DNA of 64,000 nt. Origin: an uncultured Aquimarina sp. GTDB lineage: Bacteria; Bacteroidota; Bacteroidia; Flavobacteriales; Flavobacteriaceae. Every line of letters begins with the position of its first letter. Within the stretch, counting starts at the first letter, position 1. The notes beneath the pieces are model-generated. The model was not told where the DNA came from. It was given only the letters and a program-made list of their open reading frames with translations, and did no database searches. The translations under genes were made by a program, and so were the position numbers. The DNA lies in contig CANNBP010000002.1 in the NCBI GenBank assembly GCA_947502885.1, positions 1 through 64,000 on the forward strand, written 5' to 3'. This document shows, piece by piece, positions 24,151-31,971 of this stretch.

Positions 24151-24969
24151 TTAATTGTTATTTATTTTCTTTGCTTTCATTATCCCTTTCTTTGTCTGCA
24201 TTTCTATGCCTATTATATTATTTTTTTCATCAACAAGAAATTCAAGTTTTGAATTGTCTCTTGTAATTAAAAATTTATGAACTTCATATGGCTTAATTTC
24301 GATTTTATCACCTTGAGCCATGCCAAATAATTTGTACCCTTCTCTAACTATAGAAAGTATAAATTTAGGCGCAAATTGATAATCACCTAAATATACATCT
24401 ATTTGTTTATTTGTTAAAGAAATGGTATCCTCATCAGGATTCGATTTTTCTTTTATTGGTTGATGGTCATAACTAAAAACTTTAGTAATAACCCAATTTT
24501 CATCTTGTTTTTTCCAAATATGGATAAATTTTACTTGTGTAGTTGATGTTCTCGCACCATTGTTAGTTTCAATAAATTGATGCACTCCAGTTTGCATAGC
24601 ACCAAATCCAGGGATTTCATGGACTTCAAGCGTATTTTTTACCAATTCTCTTTTTATTGAATATGCGGTATTGTTTTTTGCCTTTGCTATTTTTTTTAAA
24701 CTTTCTATAATTCTTTCTTTAGAGTTTATCAATCCGTTTTTATCATGAAAAAACTCGACATTTTCACTTATTAAAGATGTATATTTATCAATGTCTATAT
24801 TATTGTAAGCAGAGAACAATAAAGAGTCCATTTTTGAAATCTCTTCATACAAATTAGAGCTTGATGATTTAGAATTCTCAGTATTTTTTTGAGCAGTTAC
24901 CGAAAAAAAAGTTAATTGAATTACACAAATGAATGTTGTGCTTAATGTTTTTAATTTGATTGATTTCAT
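24151..24969 (-). CDS. Secreted NTF2-like (DUF4440) protein
   Basis: 272 aa with a signal peptide (KTLSTTFICVIQLTFFSVTAQ). Residues about 35-165 match the NTF2/SnoaL-like DUF4440 fold: MDSLLFSAYNNIDIDKYTSL, VEFFHDKNGLINSKERII and KFIHIWKKQDENWVITKVFSYDH. The C-terminal 100 residues form a separate strand-rich domain (YLGDYQFAPKFILSIVREG), as in some secreted hydrolase families. It leads the four-gene sigma operon and could be its sensor or effector. Confidence 0.7.
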   Translation of the reverse strand: MKSIKLKTLSTTFICVIQLTFFSVTAQKNTENSKSSSSNLYEEISKMDSLLFSAYNNIDIDKYTSLISENVEFFHDKNGLINSKERIIESLKKIAKAKNNTAYSIKRELVKNTLEVHEIPGFGAMQTGVHQFIETNNGARTSTTQVKFIHIWKKQDENWVITKVFSYDHQPIKEKSNPDEDTISLTNKQIDVYLGDYQFAPKFILSIVREGYKLFGMAQGDKIEIKPYEVHKFLITRDNSKLEFLVDEKNNIIGIEMQTKKGIMKAKKINNN

Positions 24970-25061
24970 CTTTTAATTGTTTTAATTTTTTATTAAGATG
25001 AAACAAAAACTGAAAAGGTTACAAATGCTATAATTTAGTTTCCATTTCTTAGAATTATAGA

Positions 25062-25240
25062 CAACAACGTTATATAATGACTATAGTAACTATATTCCTA
25101 AAATATTGAGGATGTAAGTACTCGTTTAACATACGAAAATACAATCTTGATCTAGAAGCTACCTTCTAAAAAGCCATAAAATAAGTTTAAAAATGAGAAG
25201 AACTGCACCTTGTACTTACTAAGGTATACGAAATGTAGTA
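25062..25240 (-). repeat. Class B cassette junction
   Basis: ACAACAACGTTATATAATGA at the start, conserved block at 25137, GAAGCTACCTTCTAAAAAG sub-type like 16109, and a distal end near GTTATC (25249). The CCTAACCTTGGG part is absent. Confidence 0.55.
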
Positions 25241-25249
25241 GGCGGTTTG

Positions 25250-25753
25250 TTATCTTTCATAATATTTTCTACGTCCATTTACAGTCGATAAATAATCTTC
25301 CTCTTTTTGCCTAAGAATTTTTGCTCCAAGTTTTAAACTTTTACTAGTGCTATTTTTATGTTTTTTATCAAGAATAGACAATACATGGTCAACCATATTG
25401 GGGTGTTCGAAGTCTGATTTTTTTACTTTGATTTTAAGTCCATTTATAGAATAATAATAAATCCAACTTGTGATTATTTTCTGGATTAGATAACCTTGTT
25501 CTTTCTCTGATAATTGAATTTTTTTGTTTTCAATTTCTAGAGGCGAAAAATCAAGATTTAAATGTTTGAAAAAGTCATTATAGATGTTGTCAAATTCTTG
25601 AAAGTCAAGGTTACTAAATAAACAATTTATATGGTTGTTTTTTACACGAAACTTTTTTCCTTCAAAAGACATTTTGAATATTGATTCTGTTTTAATTTTT
25701 TCTTTTGATGAATCATAGAAGAAAATGCTATTAACATCATATTTATTTTTCAA
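25250..25753 (-). CDS. Hypothetical cytoplasmic protein
   Basis: 167 aa, basic, no signal peptide. It begins MKNKYDVNSIFFYDSSKEKI and ends STVNGRRKYYER; the middle has a helix ENKKIQLSEKEQGYLIQKII. I do not recognise the family. It lies between a class B spacer and a 250-bp gap that has no attC-like site of the usual classes, so its border on that side is unclear. Confidence 0.5.
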   Translation of the reverse strand: MKNKYDVNSIFFYDSSKEKIKTESIFKMSFEGKKFRVKNNHINCLFSNLDFQEFDNIYNDFFKHLNLDFSPLEIENKKIQLSEKEQGYLIQKIITSWIYYYSINGLKIKVKKSDFEHPNMVDHVLSILDKKHKNSTSKSLKLGAKILRQKEEDYLSTVNGRRKYYER

Positions 25754-25848
25754 TCTAAAAAGTTTTATTTAGCTCTTAGTTAATGTTTTACAGGTCAGGT
25801 TGTACCTCGTAAAAGATTTAAATGCACAAAGATTTCGACTCGAAAGTA

Positions 25849-25893
25849 GCCAAATTTTTAATTAGACCTTAAAAATCCAATTAAAAATTTGGC
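25849..25893. repeat. Strong inverted repeat in a gene-free gap
   Basis: GCCAAATTTTTAATT and AATTAAAAATTTGGC are perfect 15-bp complements around a 15-base loop. It lies 95 bp upstream of the 25250 gene start. It is unlike the attC classes; it could be a bidirectional terminator or the core of another cassette-site family. Confidence 0.6.
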
Positions 25894-26002
25894 GGACAAT
25901 TAAGATGATACTAAATTTTAGTGCCTTCTCTATTATGTTCAATAAAATTTCTTCATTTTTATTAGTTGATCTAAATTTTTGTTTTAACAAAAGCTAGTCG
26001 TT

Positions 26003-26632
26003 TCATAGTTGTTGTTTACAAAGCCATATGTGATGGATGCTCCTTAATTTCTCTCTGTTTACCTGCACAATATCTTCATTTTTAACCTTGTGTTTCTTTT
26101 GTAAATGTTTCTTCATAATGGATATAACTTTTGCTTCGATTAAACTATTTAATTTATTTGCTGAAAGCTTTAGACATATTTTGATAACAGATGACATTTT
26201 AAGACTAAAGTCAAAAGGATATTTAATTTTGAATGTTACAATTTCACTATCAAAATTTAGAATATCCTCTACTGAAATGTTATCATACAGTATATCATAT
26301 TTAACACTACTAAAATCTAGTTCAACATTGTTTTTTTGGCTTGTCTCACGAGAAAATGCATACTTCCAAGCTATCTCTGTATTGTTTTCCGAAAATTTAT
26401 TGAGTAAATCTTTGTGTAGCAATTCTGGTTTGATTCGAGAAAATATGGCCAAATTATAAGTGTTGTCACATTTTATACATCTGTAAATTAACCATATATC
26501 AATGTTTTTCTTTTGAGCGTTTATCCTGAATTTCTCACTGCAATAGAAACTGTTATTATTACAACGGTTGCATTTTCTTTTTAAAAGAGGGGTATTATTA
26601 ACCTTTACCTCCCATATATTTTCATTTCTCAT
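26003..26632 (-). CDS. DUF1062 family protein
   Basis: 209 aa. The N-terminus holds two CxxC pairs: WEVKVNNTPLLKRKCNRC, then FYCSEKFRINAQKKNIDIWL and YRCIKCDNTYN. The FRxNAxxKxxDxWLIYxC pattern is what I know as DUF1062, whose members are zinc-ribbon proteins of unknown function. The remainder is helical and charged (EAKVISIMKKHLQKKHKVKN). It may bind nucleic acid. The gap on its 5' side contains two inverted repeats but no class A or B site. Confidence 0.7.
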   Translation of the reverse strand: MRNENIWEVKVNNTPLLKRKCNRCNNNSFYCSEKFRINAQKKNIDIWLIYRCIKCDNTYNLAIFSRIKPELLHKDLLNKFSENNTEIAWKYAFSRETSQKNNVELDFSSVKYDILYDNISVEDILNFDSEIVTFKIKYPFDFSLKMSSVIKICLKLSANKLNSLIEAKVISIMKKHLQKKHKVKNEDIVQVNREKLRSIHHIWLCKQQL

Positions 26633-26790
26633 TATTTATACTCGTGCTTTGTATTCTTAGGTGAATTTTTCAATATTATTCACGATATCACAGTTTCTGG
26701 TTGGTGAGATTATCAAAAAACAGCAATAACAGATGCGATTGCTCTTAAATGGCAATGCAATAAATAATATGATTAAATGGAAACCTGGTT

Positions 26791-26811
26791 CGGATAGAAT
26801 TATCCGAACAA
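26791..26811. repeat. Short perfect hairpin
   Basis: TTCGGATA and TATCCGAA, 8 bp each, around GAAT, followed by CAAAAG. It lies in the 440-bp gap between the DUF1062 and esterase genes and may be a terminator for the esterase cassette or part of an operator. Confidence 0.35.
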
Positions 26812-26875
26812 AAGAATTATTAGCCTGTGGTTTATAAGACTAATATTAAGCTACTATAAATTTAAGAGTTGTTCT

Positions 26876-26958
26876 CAAAATGAAAGTTTATTTGCATTTA
26901 TGAGGTAAAGATAGTTTTTCTTGGGTAAAATGTCCAAAAGTCAATTAAACTTTCATTT
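26876..26958. repeat. 15-bp inverted repeat, possible attC-like element
   Basis: CAAAATGAAAGTTTA (26876) and TAAACTTTCATTTTG (about 26944) are perfect complements about 53 bases apart. Spacing and size are like an attC outer stem, but the TAAC/GTTA cores are missing. No other copy is seen in the window. Confidence 0.45.
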
Positions 26959-27075
26959 TGGTTCAAATTATCATCCATTGTTTCCATAATTAATTATCTA
27001 TACACACAATGGCTTTCTAATGTTTTCATTACAATGAGTATTAATATTCTAAATAAGCAGTTATTTTAATAATAT

Positions 27076-27906
27076 TTATTCTTTGTTATGGTCTTTTTTT
27101 ATTTTTTCTAATATGAAACTTACTAAATAACTGTCTTCTTGCCCAAGCTTATGTGCTATTTGGTAATGATTCAGTTCTAAATACTCATAATATATTATAG
27201 GAGCTTTTAATCTGTTTTCTGTATATAGTTTCTTAGATTCTTCAATAAAAAAATTGGTTTCGTTGGATCCAACACTTAGTAAAACAGGACATTTTAAATT
27301 AGATAAATCCTTATTTGAAACACTATAATTCTCTACATCATCTTGATTTAATTGTAAAACCTTATTTAGGTAGCTGCCTTTTATTGGGGCTAAATCAAAT
27401 ATCCCACTTAGGCTACAAATCGCATGTATATTTGGCCTTAAATGCTCATTCATTAAATAAGTCATTAAAGCGAGATGTCCTCCTGCAGAATGCCCACAGA
27501 GTATAATCTTATTTGAATTGCCGTTGTATTTAGCTGCTTCTTTTTGAATCCAACGTATTGAAGCTTCGATATCGTTTAAGACTGTTTTCATGTCCACAGT
27601 GGGAATAAGTCGATAGTTAACGATACAAGTTGTTATATTGTTCTTGACAAAAGGTTCGGCAACAAAACTATAACTCCTCTTATCCAAGGCTCGCCAATAA
27701 CCTCCATGGATAAATAGTAAGATTGGAGAATTGGGAGAGTTGGATGGAAAGATGTCTAGTGTTTGTAGCGGAGATTCTCCATATTTTACATCTAAATCGC
27801 AGAGGTAGTTTTTTCTTACTCTTTCGGATTCATTTTCATTAATATCCAAAAATAATTGAAAATTAGGATGTTGTGACCTTAGGTCTAACTGATTATCTGG
27901 AGTCAT
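27076..27906 (-). CDS. Alpha/beta hydrolase, arylformamidase/carboxylesterase-like
   Basis: 276 aa. LLFIHGGYWRALDKRSYSFVA is the HGGxW oxyanion motif, CGHSAGGHLAL (near residue 139) the nucleophile elbow with Ser, and LELNHYQI the catalytic His; the acid is probably in the LLSVGSNETNFF loop. This layout is that of esterases near kynurenine formamidase (AFMID). Kynurenine formamidase activity is a possibility only. No signal peptide, so it is cytoplasmic. It is in the array next to a decayed gap. Confidence 0.8.
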   Translation of the reverse strand: MTPDNQLDLRSQHPNFQLFLDINENESERVRKNYLCDLDVKYGESPLQTLDIFPSNSPNSPILLFIHGGYWRALDKRSYSFVAEPFVKNNITTCIVNYRLIPTVDMKTVLNDIEASIRWIQKEAAKYNGNSNKIILCGHSAGGHLALMTYLMNEHLRPNIHAICSLSGIFDLAPIKGSYLNKVLQLNQDDVENYSVSNKDLSNLKCPVLLSVGSNETNFFIEESKKLYTENRLKAPIIYYEYLELNHYQIAHKLGQEDSYLVSFILEKIKKDHNKE

Positions 27907-28161
27907 TGTACTTTCTCAAAATTAGAAATAATGTTTGGTGTGATTACTTCCCAAAGGAGGTGGATCATTATGTAAACTGTAATAAACCTTTTTGTTATTT
28001 GGTTAAATTTAAAGATACAACTATTCCTCAAACCCAAATCATTACACATATCTATAAAAGCTTCGTTGATCAGTTTAGAGTGTTTTTTTAGTGGTTTATT
28101 AAATAATTCAACGAAACTTGAGAAAAGCTTTAAATAGGATATAGTGTTGTCGGTAGTTTTT

Positions 28162-29265
28162 CTATTCCCAATAATGGTAAGCTATTTTCTCAATCATTTT
28201 TTGAGGAGAACTACCGGTTAAGTTTGTCAAAAGAATAATTGTAAGCTTATCTTGAGGATAAACAATCAGAGATGCTCGCCCGCCTCCAATAGGGGCAACG
28301 GCAGAATGATTTTCTCTCAGTATAACAGGCCATCCATATCCATATCCGTTGAGAAAACCACCAAACCCACCATATTGACCACTATCTAATGGTACGGCAG
28401 TCCACATTTCTTTTATGCTTCTTTTTGTTATAAATGCTTCGTTTTCTAAAGCCATTATCCATTTGGTCAAAGCATTGGTTGTTGTGAATGCCCCGGCATC
28501 TGCCCAAACAATTGGGTGGAAATCTTCTGAAATTTCGAATAACTTTTCTCCTTTTTCGTATGTGTTAGTCCGTCTGTTTTTTTTGTAATAACTATAAGTA
28601 GAGCTTTTGTTTTGTACTACCTCAAAAGAACTACCAAAAAGAATCTCTTTGTGTATTCCAATTTTGTTAAACTGATTTTCTTGTAAAAACTGCAGGTAAG
28701 TCATTCCGCTTATTTTTTCGATCAGCTTTAAAATTAACACATAATTTGTCTGTATATAGTCAAATTTTTCACCTGCCTTAAATCGAATGTGTTCATTTTT
28801 TACCTTCTCTAAAGCGCATACTTCTCCTTTTCCTCCAATGAGACCTCCATTTTTGGTATCTTCAATATCAGGTAGCCCCGAAGTATGGCTCAAAAGTTGG
28901 CGAATAGTAATTTTTTGCCATTTTTTGGGTAAGTCATCCAAATAATCTGAGATCGGATTTGACAAGTTTATTTTTTCATTTTCTACTAATTGCATTATTG
29001 CTGTACCTGCAAATATTTTTGAAAGTGAGTTGATAGAAAAAACCGTAGTACTGTCAACGGGTACAGAAAAAGCAACATCGGATACTCCAATAGATTCTGA
29101 AATAATTATTTCTCCATTTTTGATTACGACTATGCCGCATCCTGGAATTTTTTCTTTTTGAACTTCTTGTTTTAGTTCATTTAAGAATTTTTCTTTTTTT
29201 TCTTGAGCTGTTGAGGTATAGGATACAATTAAAAAAGTTACTAAAATCCAAAGATGTTTATTCAT
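28162..29265 (-). CDS. Serine hydrolase, S12 / class C beta-lactamase-like
   Basis: About 367 aa from the ATG at 29265 (MNKHLW), after a possible earlier start at 29283. Signal peptide ILVTFLIVSYTSTAQ. The SxxK motif is SINSLSKIFAG; the second motif reads FDYIQTNY, where Gln replaces the Asn of the usual Tyr-x-Asn; the third is PIGGGRASLIVYP in place of KTG. LLSHTSGLPDIEDT is the typical S12 loop. It is more likely an esterase or peptidase than an effective beta-lactamase. A 45-bp attC-type site lies just upstream of the gene. Confidence 0.8.
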   Translation of the reverse strand: MNKHLWILVTFLIVSYTSTAQEKKEKFLNELKQEVQKEKIPGCGIVVIKNGEIIISESIGVSDVAFSVPVDSTTVFSINSLSKIFAGTAIMQLVENEKINLSNPISDYLDDLPKKWQKITIRQLLSHTSGLPDIEDTKNGGLIGGKGEVCALEKVKNEHIRFKAGEKFDYIQTNYVLILKLIEKISGMTYLQFLQENQFNKIGIHKEILFGSSFEVVQNKSSTYSYYKKNRRTNTYEKGEKLFEISEDFHPIVWADAGAFTTTNALTKWIMALENEAFITKRSIKEMWTAVPLDSGQYGGFGGFLNGYGYGWPVILRENHSAVAPIGGGRASLIVYPQDKLTIILLTNLTGSSPQKMIEKIAYHYWE

Positions 29266-29291
29266 ATGTTTTGTTTTGGCCAAAATACTGA

Positions 29292-29336
29292 GAACGATTA
29301 GTATACACGGTCATTTTAATGTCAGATAGATTGTTA
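29292..29336 (-). other. attC-type site, 45 bp
   Basis: GAAC at 29292 and GTTA at 29333 with a GGTCATTTTAATG centre like the one at 17222. The arms are weaker than in the sister copy. Confidence 0.5.
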
Positions 29337-29401
29337 TCTATTTTTTACATTGTAGTTTAAAATAGCAAGGATTATTAAGATGTGTTGGCATTTTATACTT
29401 T

Positions 29402-29926
29402 TTAATATCTATCATGGTAAACTAAACCAAATATAGATGTATACTTTATGAGTCTTACTGTTCTTTTGCCACTTAATGATTCCACAAAATGTCTTGCTAA
29501 GTCAATTTTTTCCAAATTACCGTTTTTGCGAACTATTTCGACATATGAAGTTTTATTTCGCCCAGTTCCACGTTCACCTACTTCATTTATTTTGTACAAA
29601 ACGCTTTTCGAATCAATGGTAATATACACGTTTAATGCTGTAATAATCAAAAGTGTTAAAAATAATGTGATAAGAATAGAGAAGTGACTTAGTTTAAAAT
29701 TTTTCTCATTCTTGATCTTGAGAAGATCTGGGTTCTTTTTTTTAATTATTGATAGGACTAACCTATTTATCAACAATCCTATAGGTATAGCTACCAACGG
29801 TATAATATACCAATTTTCAAATTTTTGCACTTTGACTAGACACCAATAGAATGAAGGTAACAATAGTATTGGACCTATTGAGAGTCTATTGATTAGTTTG
29901 ATTTGAGCCTTTTTTATTTTGGTCAT
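29402..29926 (-). CDS. Hypothetical membrane protein
   Basis: 174 aa with three predicted membrane helices (residues about 17-35, 40-58 and 83-105) and a C-terminal soluble domain with GERGTGRNKTSYVEIVRKN, which would lie outside the membrane. I do not recognise it. A plus-strand reading over the same DNA is a shadow. It is a single-gene cassette next to a degenerate class B spacer. Confidence 0.5.
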   Translation of the reverse strand: MTKIKKAQIKLINRLSIGPILLLPSFYWCLVKVQKFENWYIIPLVAIPIGLLINRLVLSIIKKKNPDLLKIKNEKNFKLSHFSILITLFLTLLIITALNVYITIDSKSVLYKINEVGERGTGRNKTSYVEIVRKNGNLEKIDLARHFVESLSGKRTVRLIKYTSIFGLVYHDRY

Positions 29927-29949
29927 AACAGATAAAAATGAATACCACT

Positions 29950-30028
29950 AACATTACATAAATATGATGTTTTTACTCCCTAAAATATTTAGAATAAATA
30001 CTAGTTTAACATGCAAAAATACAATTCT
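29950..30028 (-). repeat. Class B conserved block, diverged
   Basis: ACATTACATAAATATGATG in place of AACGTTATATAATCAC, then TTTAACATGCAAAAATACAA and TCTTAACTAGAAT instead of the usual block. It is the most diverged copy within the array proper. Confidence 0.45.
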
Positions 30029-30031
30029 TAA

Positions 30032-30378
30032 CTAGAATAAAACAAGTATCAAGAAAACGATGAGGTTGTAGCTTTTTATTGTTGAGGAATAGGGGAGATT
30101 GAAAATTACCTTGTAGAGATTATTAGTGAAATTAAATGTTGGAGGATATTTTGAGAAGTTGATATTATGAGATGCTAGAACCTTCTGATTTTCTGTTTGA
30201 TTAACAACATGATTAACTTTTTTTACATAATATTTTAATGTCCTTCTTATTTTTCTTTTACTATGAAATGATGTGGTGTAGATATGAACTTCGTGCCCTT
30301 GATTTTGCAAATCAGAAATTAATTTGCTAGTTCCTTTACGTATTTCTTCAATCCCACATAAGTTATTAGAAAATGTTA
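30032..30378 (-). pseudogene. 5'-truncated fragment, possibly HAD-like
   Basis: Open frame reading FVKITFSNNLCGIEEIRKGT then SKLISDLQNQGHEVHIYTTS and FHSKRKIRRTLKYYVKKV. GHEVHIYTTSFHS followed by a helix recalls motif II of HAD-type hydrolases, but motif I with the catalytic Asp is missing and there is no start codon. It overlaps the stop of the upstream gene by 3 bp. The C-terminal end is hydrophobic. Best read as a decayed cassette gene. Confidence 0.4.
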
Positions 30379-31203
30379 TTTTAACAAATCGATATAAATG
30401 TTATTGGTGGATAACTTATTGTCTATTGTAAACTTAGCAAAGTTAACATCTAGAGAGTCAGTAGTATTTTCTTTGTTAATGAATCTTGTATCAGATATAT
30501 AACCTATGAATGTAAAGTTTCTGAAATTCTTATATGGAAATTTTATCGAATTGGTATCTGTTTCAATTTCTTTTACAACAATACAATCATCTTCTTCTTG
30601 AATGTATCTAAAAGATACATTTCTTTGATAAATAGATTTTTTGGATATTGTATCTCTTGGTGAATAAAAATCAATTCTACCCTCCATAATGGAATCTTTT
30701 CTTCCAGTTATAATTAAATCAAAAAATTTACTTTTGGAAGAATCCAATACTCCATTGTTAAAATATCTAAATTCATTTAGAATCGTATCTTTCTTTTCTC
30801 TGTCAACATATGCATCGATTATTTCTATTTGATTGTCTTTAAAATTATTCATTAATCTTACTTTGTAATATCTCTTTGTAGTATCAGTTTCTATTTCGTT
30901 TTCAAGTTGTATATACTTTTTGTTGCAAGAAGAAAAAGTCGGATTGTCTACAGATAAAATTTTTTCAAATTCGATATCATTGCTTAATTTTTCATCTGAG
31001 TATTTTGCAATTAAAAAGTCAAAAATACATTCACAAGCATCTTTACTTTTTCTAAAACCATTATCAGGAAGCAACTCAGTCATACAACCAATCATCATCG
31101 CTTTTTGGTATACAGTTTTGCCGTATGATAAATTGAATAGAAAGTATGTTACTATGAAAAAAAGTATTAAAATAAAACTTAGTATTATTATTGTTTTTTT
31201 CAT
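30376..31203 (-). CDS. Hypothetical membrane-anchored protein
   Basis: 275 aa with one N-terminal membrane helix (MKKTIIILSFILILFFIVTY). The outside part has cysteines at GCMTEL, ACECIF and SSCNKK in the first 100 residues and a strand-rich rest with EEDDCIVVKEIETD. Family not recognised. It is the first intact cassette gene at the sense 5' end of the array. Confidence 0.55.
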   Translation of the reverse strand: MKKTIIILSFILILFFIVTYFLFNLSYGKTVYQKAMMIGCMTELLPDNGFRKSKDACECIFDFLIAKYSDEKLSNDIEFEKILSVDNPTFSSCNKKYIQLENEIETDTTKRYYKVRLMNNFKDNQIEIIDAYVDREKKDTILNEFRYFNNGVLDSSKSKFFDLIITGRKDSIMEGRIDFYSPRDTISKKSIYQRNVSFRYIQEEDDCIVVKEIETDTNSIKFPYKNFRNFTFIGYISDTRFINKENTTDSLDVNFAKFTIDNKLSTNNIYIDLLK

Positions 31204-31210
31204 TAAATAT

Positions 31211-31290
31211 TAGCTAATGTTTAATATATGTGTTATAGCTGTACAGATTGTTACCTAACCATAAGTGTTTTTTACGTATTGGTTGCTAAT
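31211..31290 (-). other. attC-type site, class A, truncated copy
   Basis: GCTAATGTTTAATATATGTG and the middle ACGTATTGGTTGCTAA remain, but the distal half is replaced by the YwqK-like remnant. The core TAAC has become TAAT. Confidence 0.5.
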
Positions 31291-31291
31291 T

Positions 31292-31845
31292 TGATTTTTT
31301 GATACTTCCATTTTCATATTTCACACTCTTTTCCGGCTTGCCTTTTTCATCAAAATATAACCAAGTTCCTTGAGCTTTCTCACCTTTTTTTGTTTGTCCA
31401 ATACTTTTAATTACTCCATTTTTTATGGAATTTGATTTTTTGACTGTAGTTGTAAGTATCTGCACTTCTAAATGATTTTATAATTCCCTCATGTAAAACT
31501 CAATTATTACACCATCTCTTTTTCCGTTATTTATTTAGTACAAGTATTTGGGGCGGAATGTATTTTCGTCAAGTAGCAATCCGTAACCATTTCAAGTATC
31601 ATTTTCATAATGTTTAAATCCTGCAACATTTTCGTTTTGGTTGAATAGTTATCCGTTGCCGATTTTTAGCCCGTTTTTTGTTAGAATTTTAAATTCTTTG
31701 GTCCCACTTGCTCAAAGTTTTATCACACTGTCAATTTTTCTATTTGATTTGATTCTGTTGGGCTTGTTACTTTGTTACGAGTATTTTCATTACAACTTCA
31801 TAAGGTCAGAAAGATTATGATATGTAAAAGAGTTCTTTCCATATT
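31292..31845 (-). pseudogene. YwqK/MORN-repeat antitoxin-like pseudogene
   Basis: The minus strand reads GEKAQGTWLYFDEKGKPEKS and VKYENGSI, two turns of the MORN-like repeat of YwqK-family proteins, and further up NENVAGFKHYENDT. Several frame breaks and stop codons separate these pieces, so the gene is dead. YwqK-type proteins are often annotated as antitoxins. It is the outermost gene trace of the array. Confidence 0.6.
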
Positions 31846-31852
31846 GTTGTCA

Positions 31853-31950
31853 ACAACATTATATATATACTTTTCAAATATAAATACTTAATATTAGGTT
31901 TATATTAAAGATAATACCATCCTTACTTAAAAAACCAATGCTAAGAAATC
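31853..31950 (-). repeat. Terminal degenerate class B spacer
   Basis: CAACAACATTATATATATAC at 31853 and AAGAAATCATAAAA near 31940 match the class B spacer borders and block. It abuts the 3' end of gspF at 31972 and marks the sense 5' end of the array. No integrase or attI-like sequence follows. Confidence 0.5.
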
Positions 31951-31971
31951 ATAAAAACTAAAATATGATGC

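Larger units (their letters stand above)
1..31960 (-). mobile_element. Integron-like cassette array (attC-type sites, no integrase in window)
   Basis: About 30 genes all read on the minus strand and are separated by imperfect palindromes bounded by TAAC and GTTA cores. Seven genes have perfect 9-10 bp complementary sequences immediately outside their two ends, different for each gene, as expected for cassettes that integrated from circles. Several classes of site coexist (165 bp, 45-70 bp, 200-300 bp). Cargo is accessory: acetyltransferases, hydrolases, a beta-lactamase, lipoproteins, unknown secreted proteins and pseudogenes. No tyrosine recombinase, attI or Pc promoter is seen; the sense 5' end at about 31.95 kb touches the secretion operon, so the array is of the integrase-less kind as far as the window shows. 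The array runs off the left edge. Family assignment rests on architecture, not on a search. Confidence 0.8.

Noticed and set aside
27873..28091. Plus-strand ORF of 72 codons in the gap after the esterase gene
   Set aside because: No recognisable motif and it begins inside the antisense of the esterase; a decayed gene cannot be excluded.
28162..29265. Calling the S12 hydrolase a second beta-lactamase
   Set aside because: The Tyr-x-Asn motif has Gln and the KTG motif is GGG-like, so esterase or peptidase is more likely.
1..31960. CRISPR array as explanation for the regular repeats
   Set aside because: Repeats are 45-300 bp palindromes spaced by whole genes, not 25-40 bp units with equal short spacers, and no cas gene is present.
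1..31960. MITEs or another interspersed transposon as explanation
   Set aside because: One copy per gene junction, always one orientation, gene-specific complementary flanks and no target-site duplications or transposase fit cassettes better.
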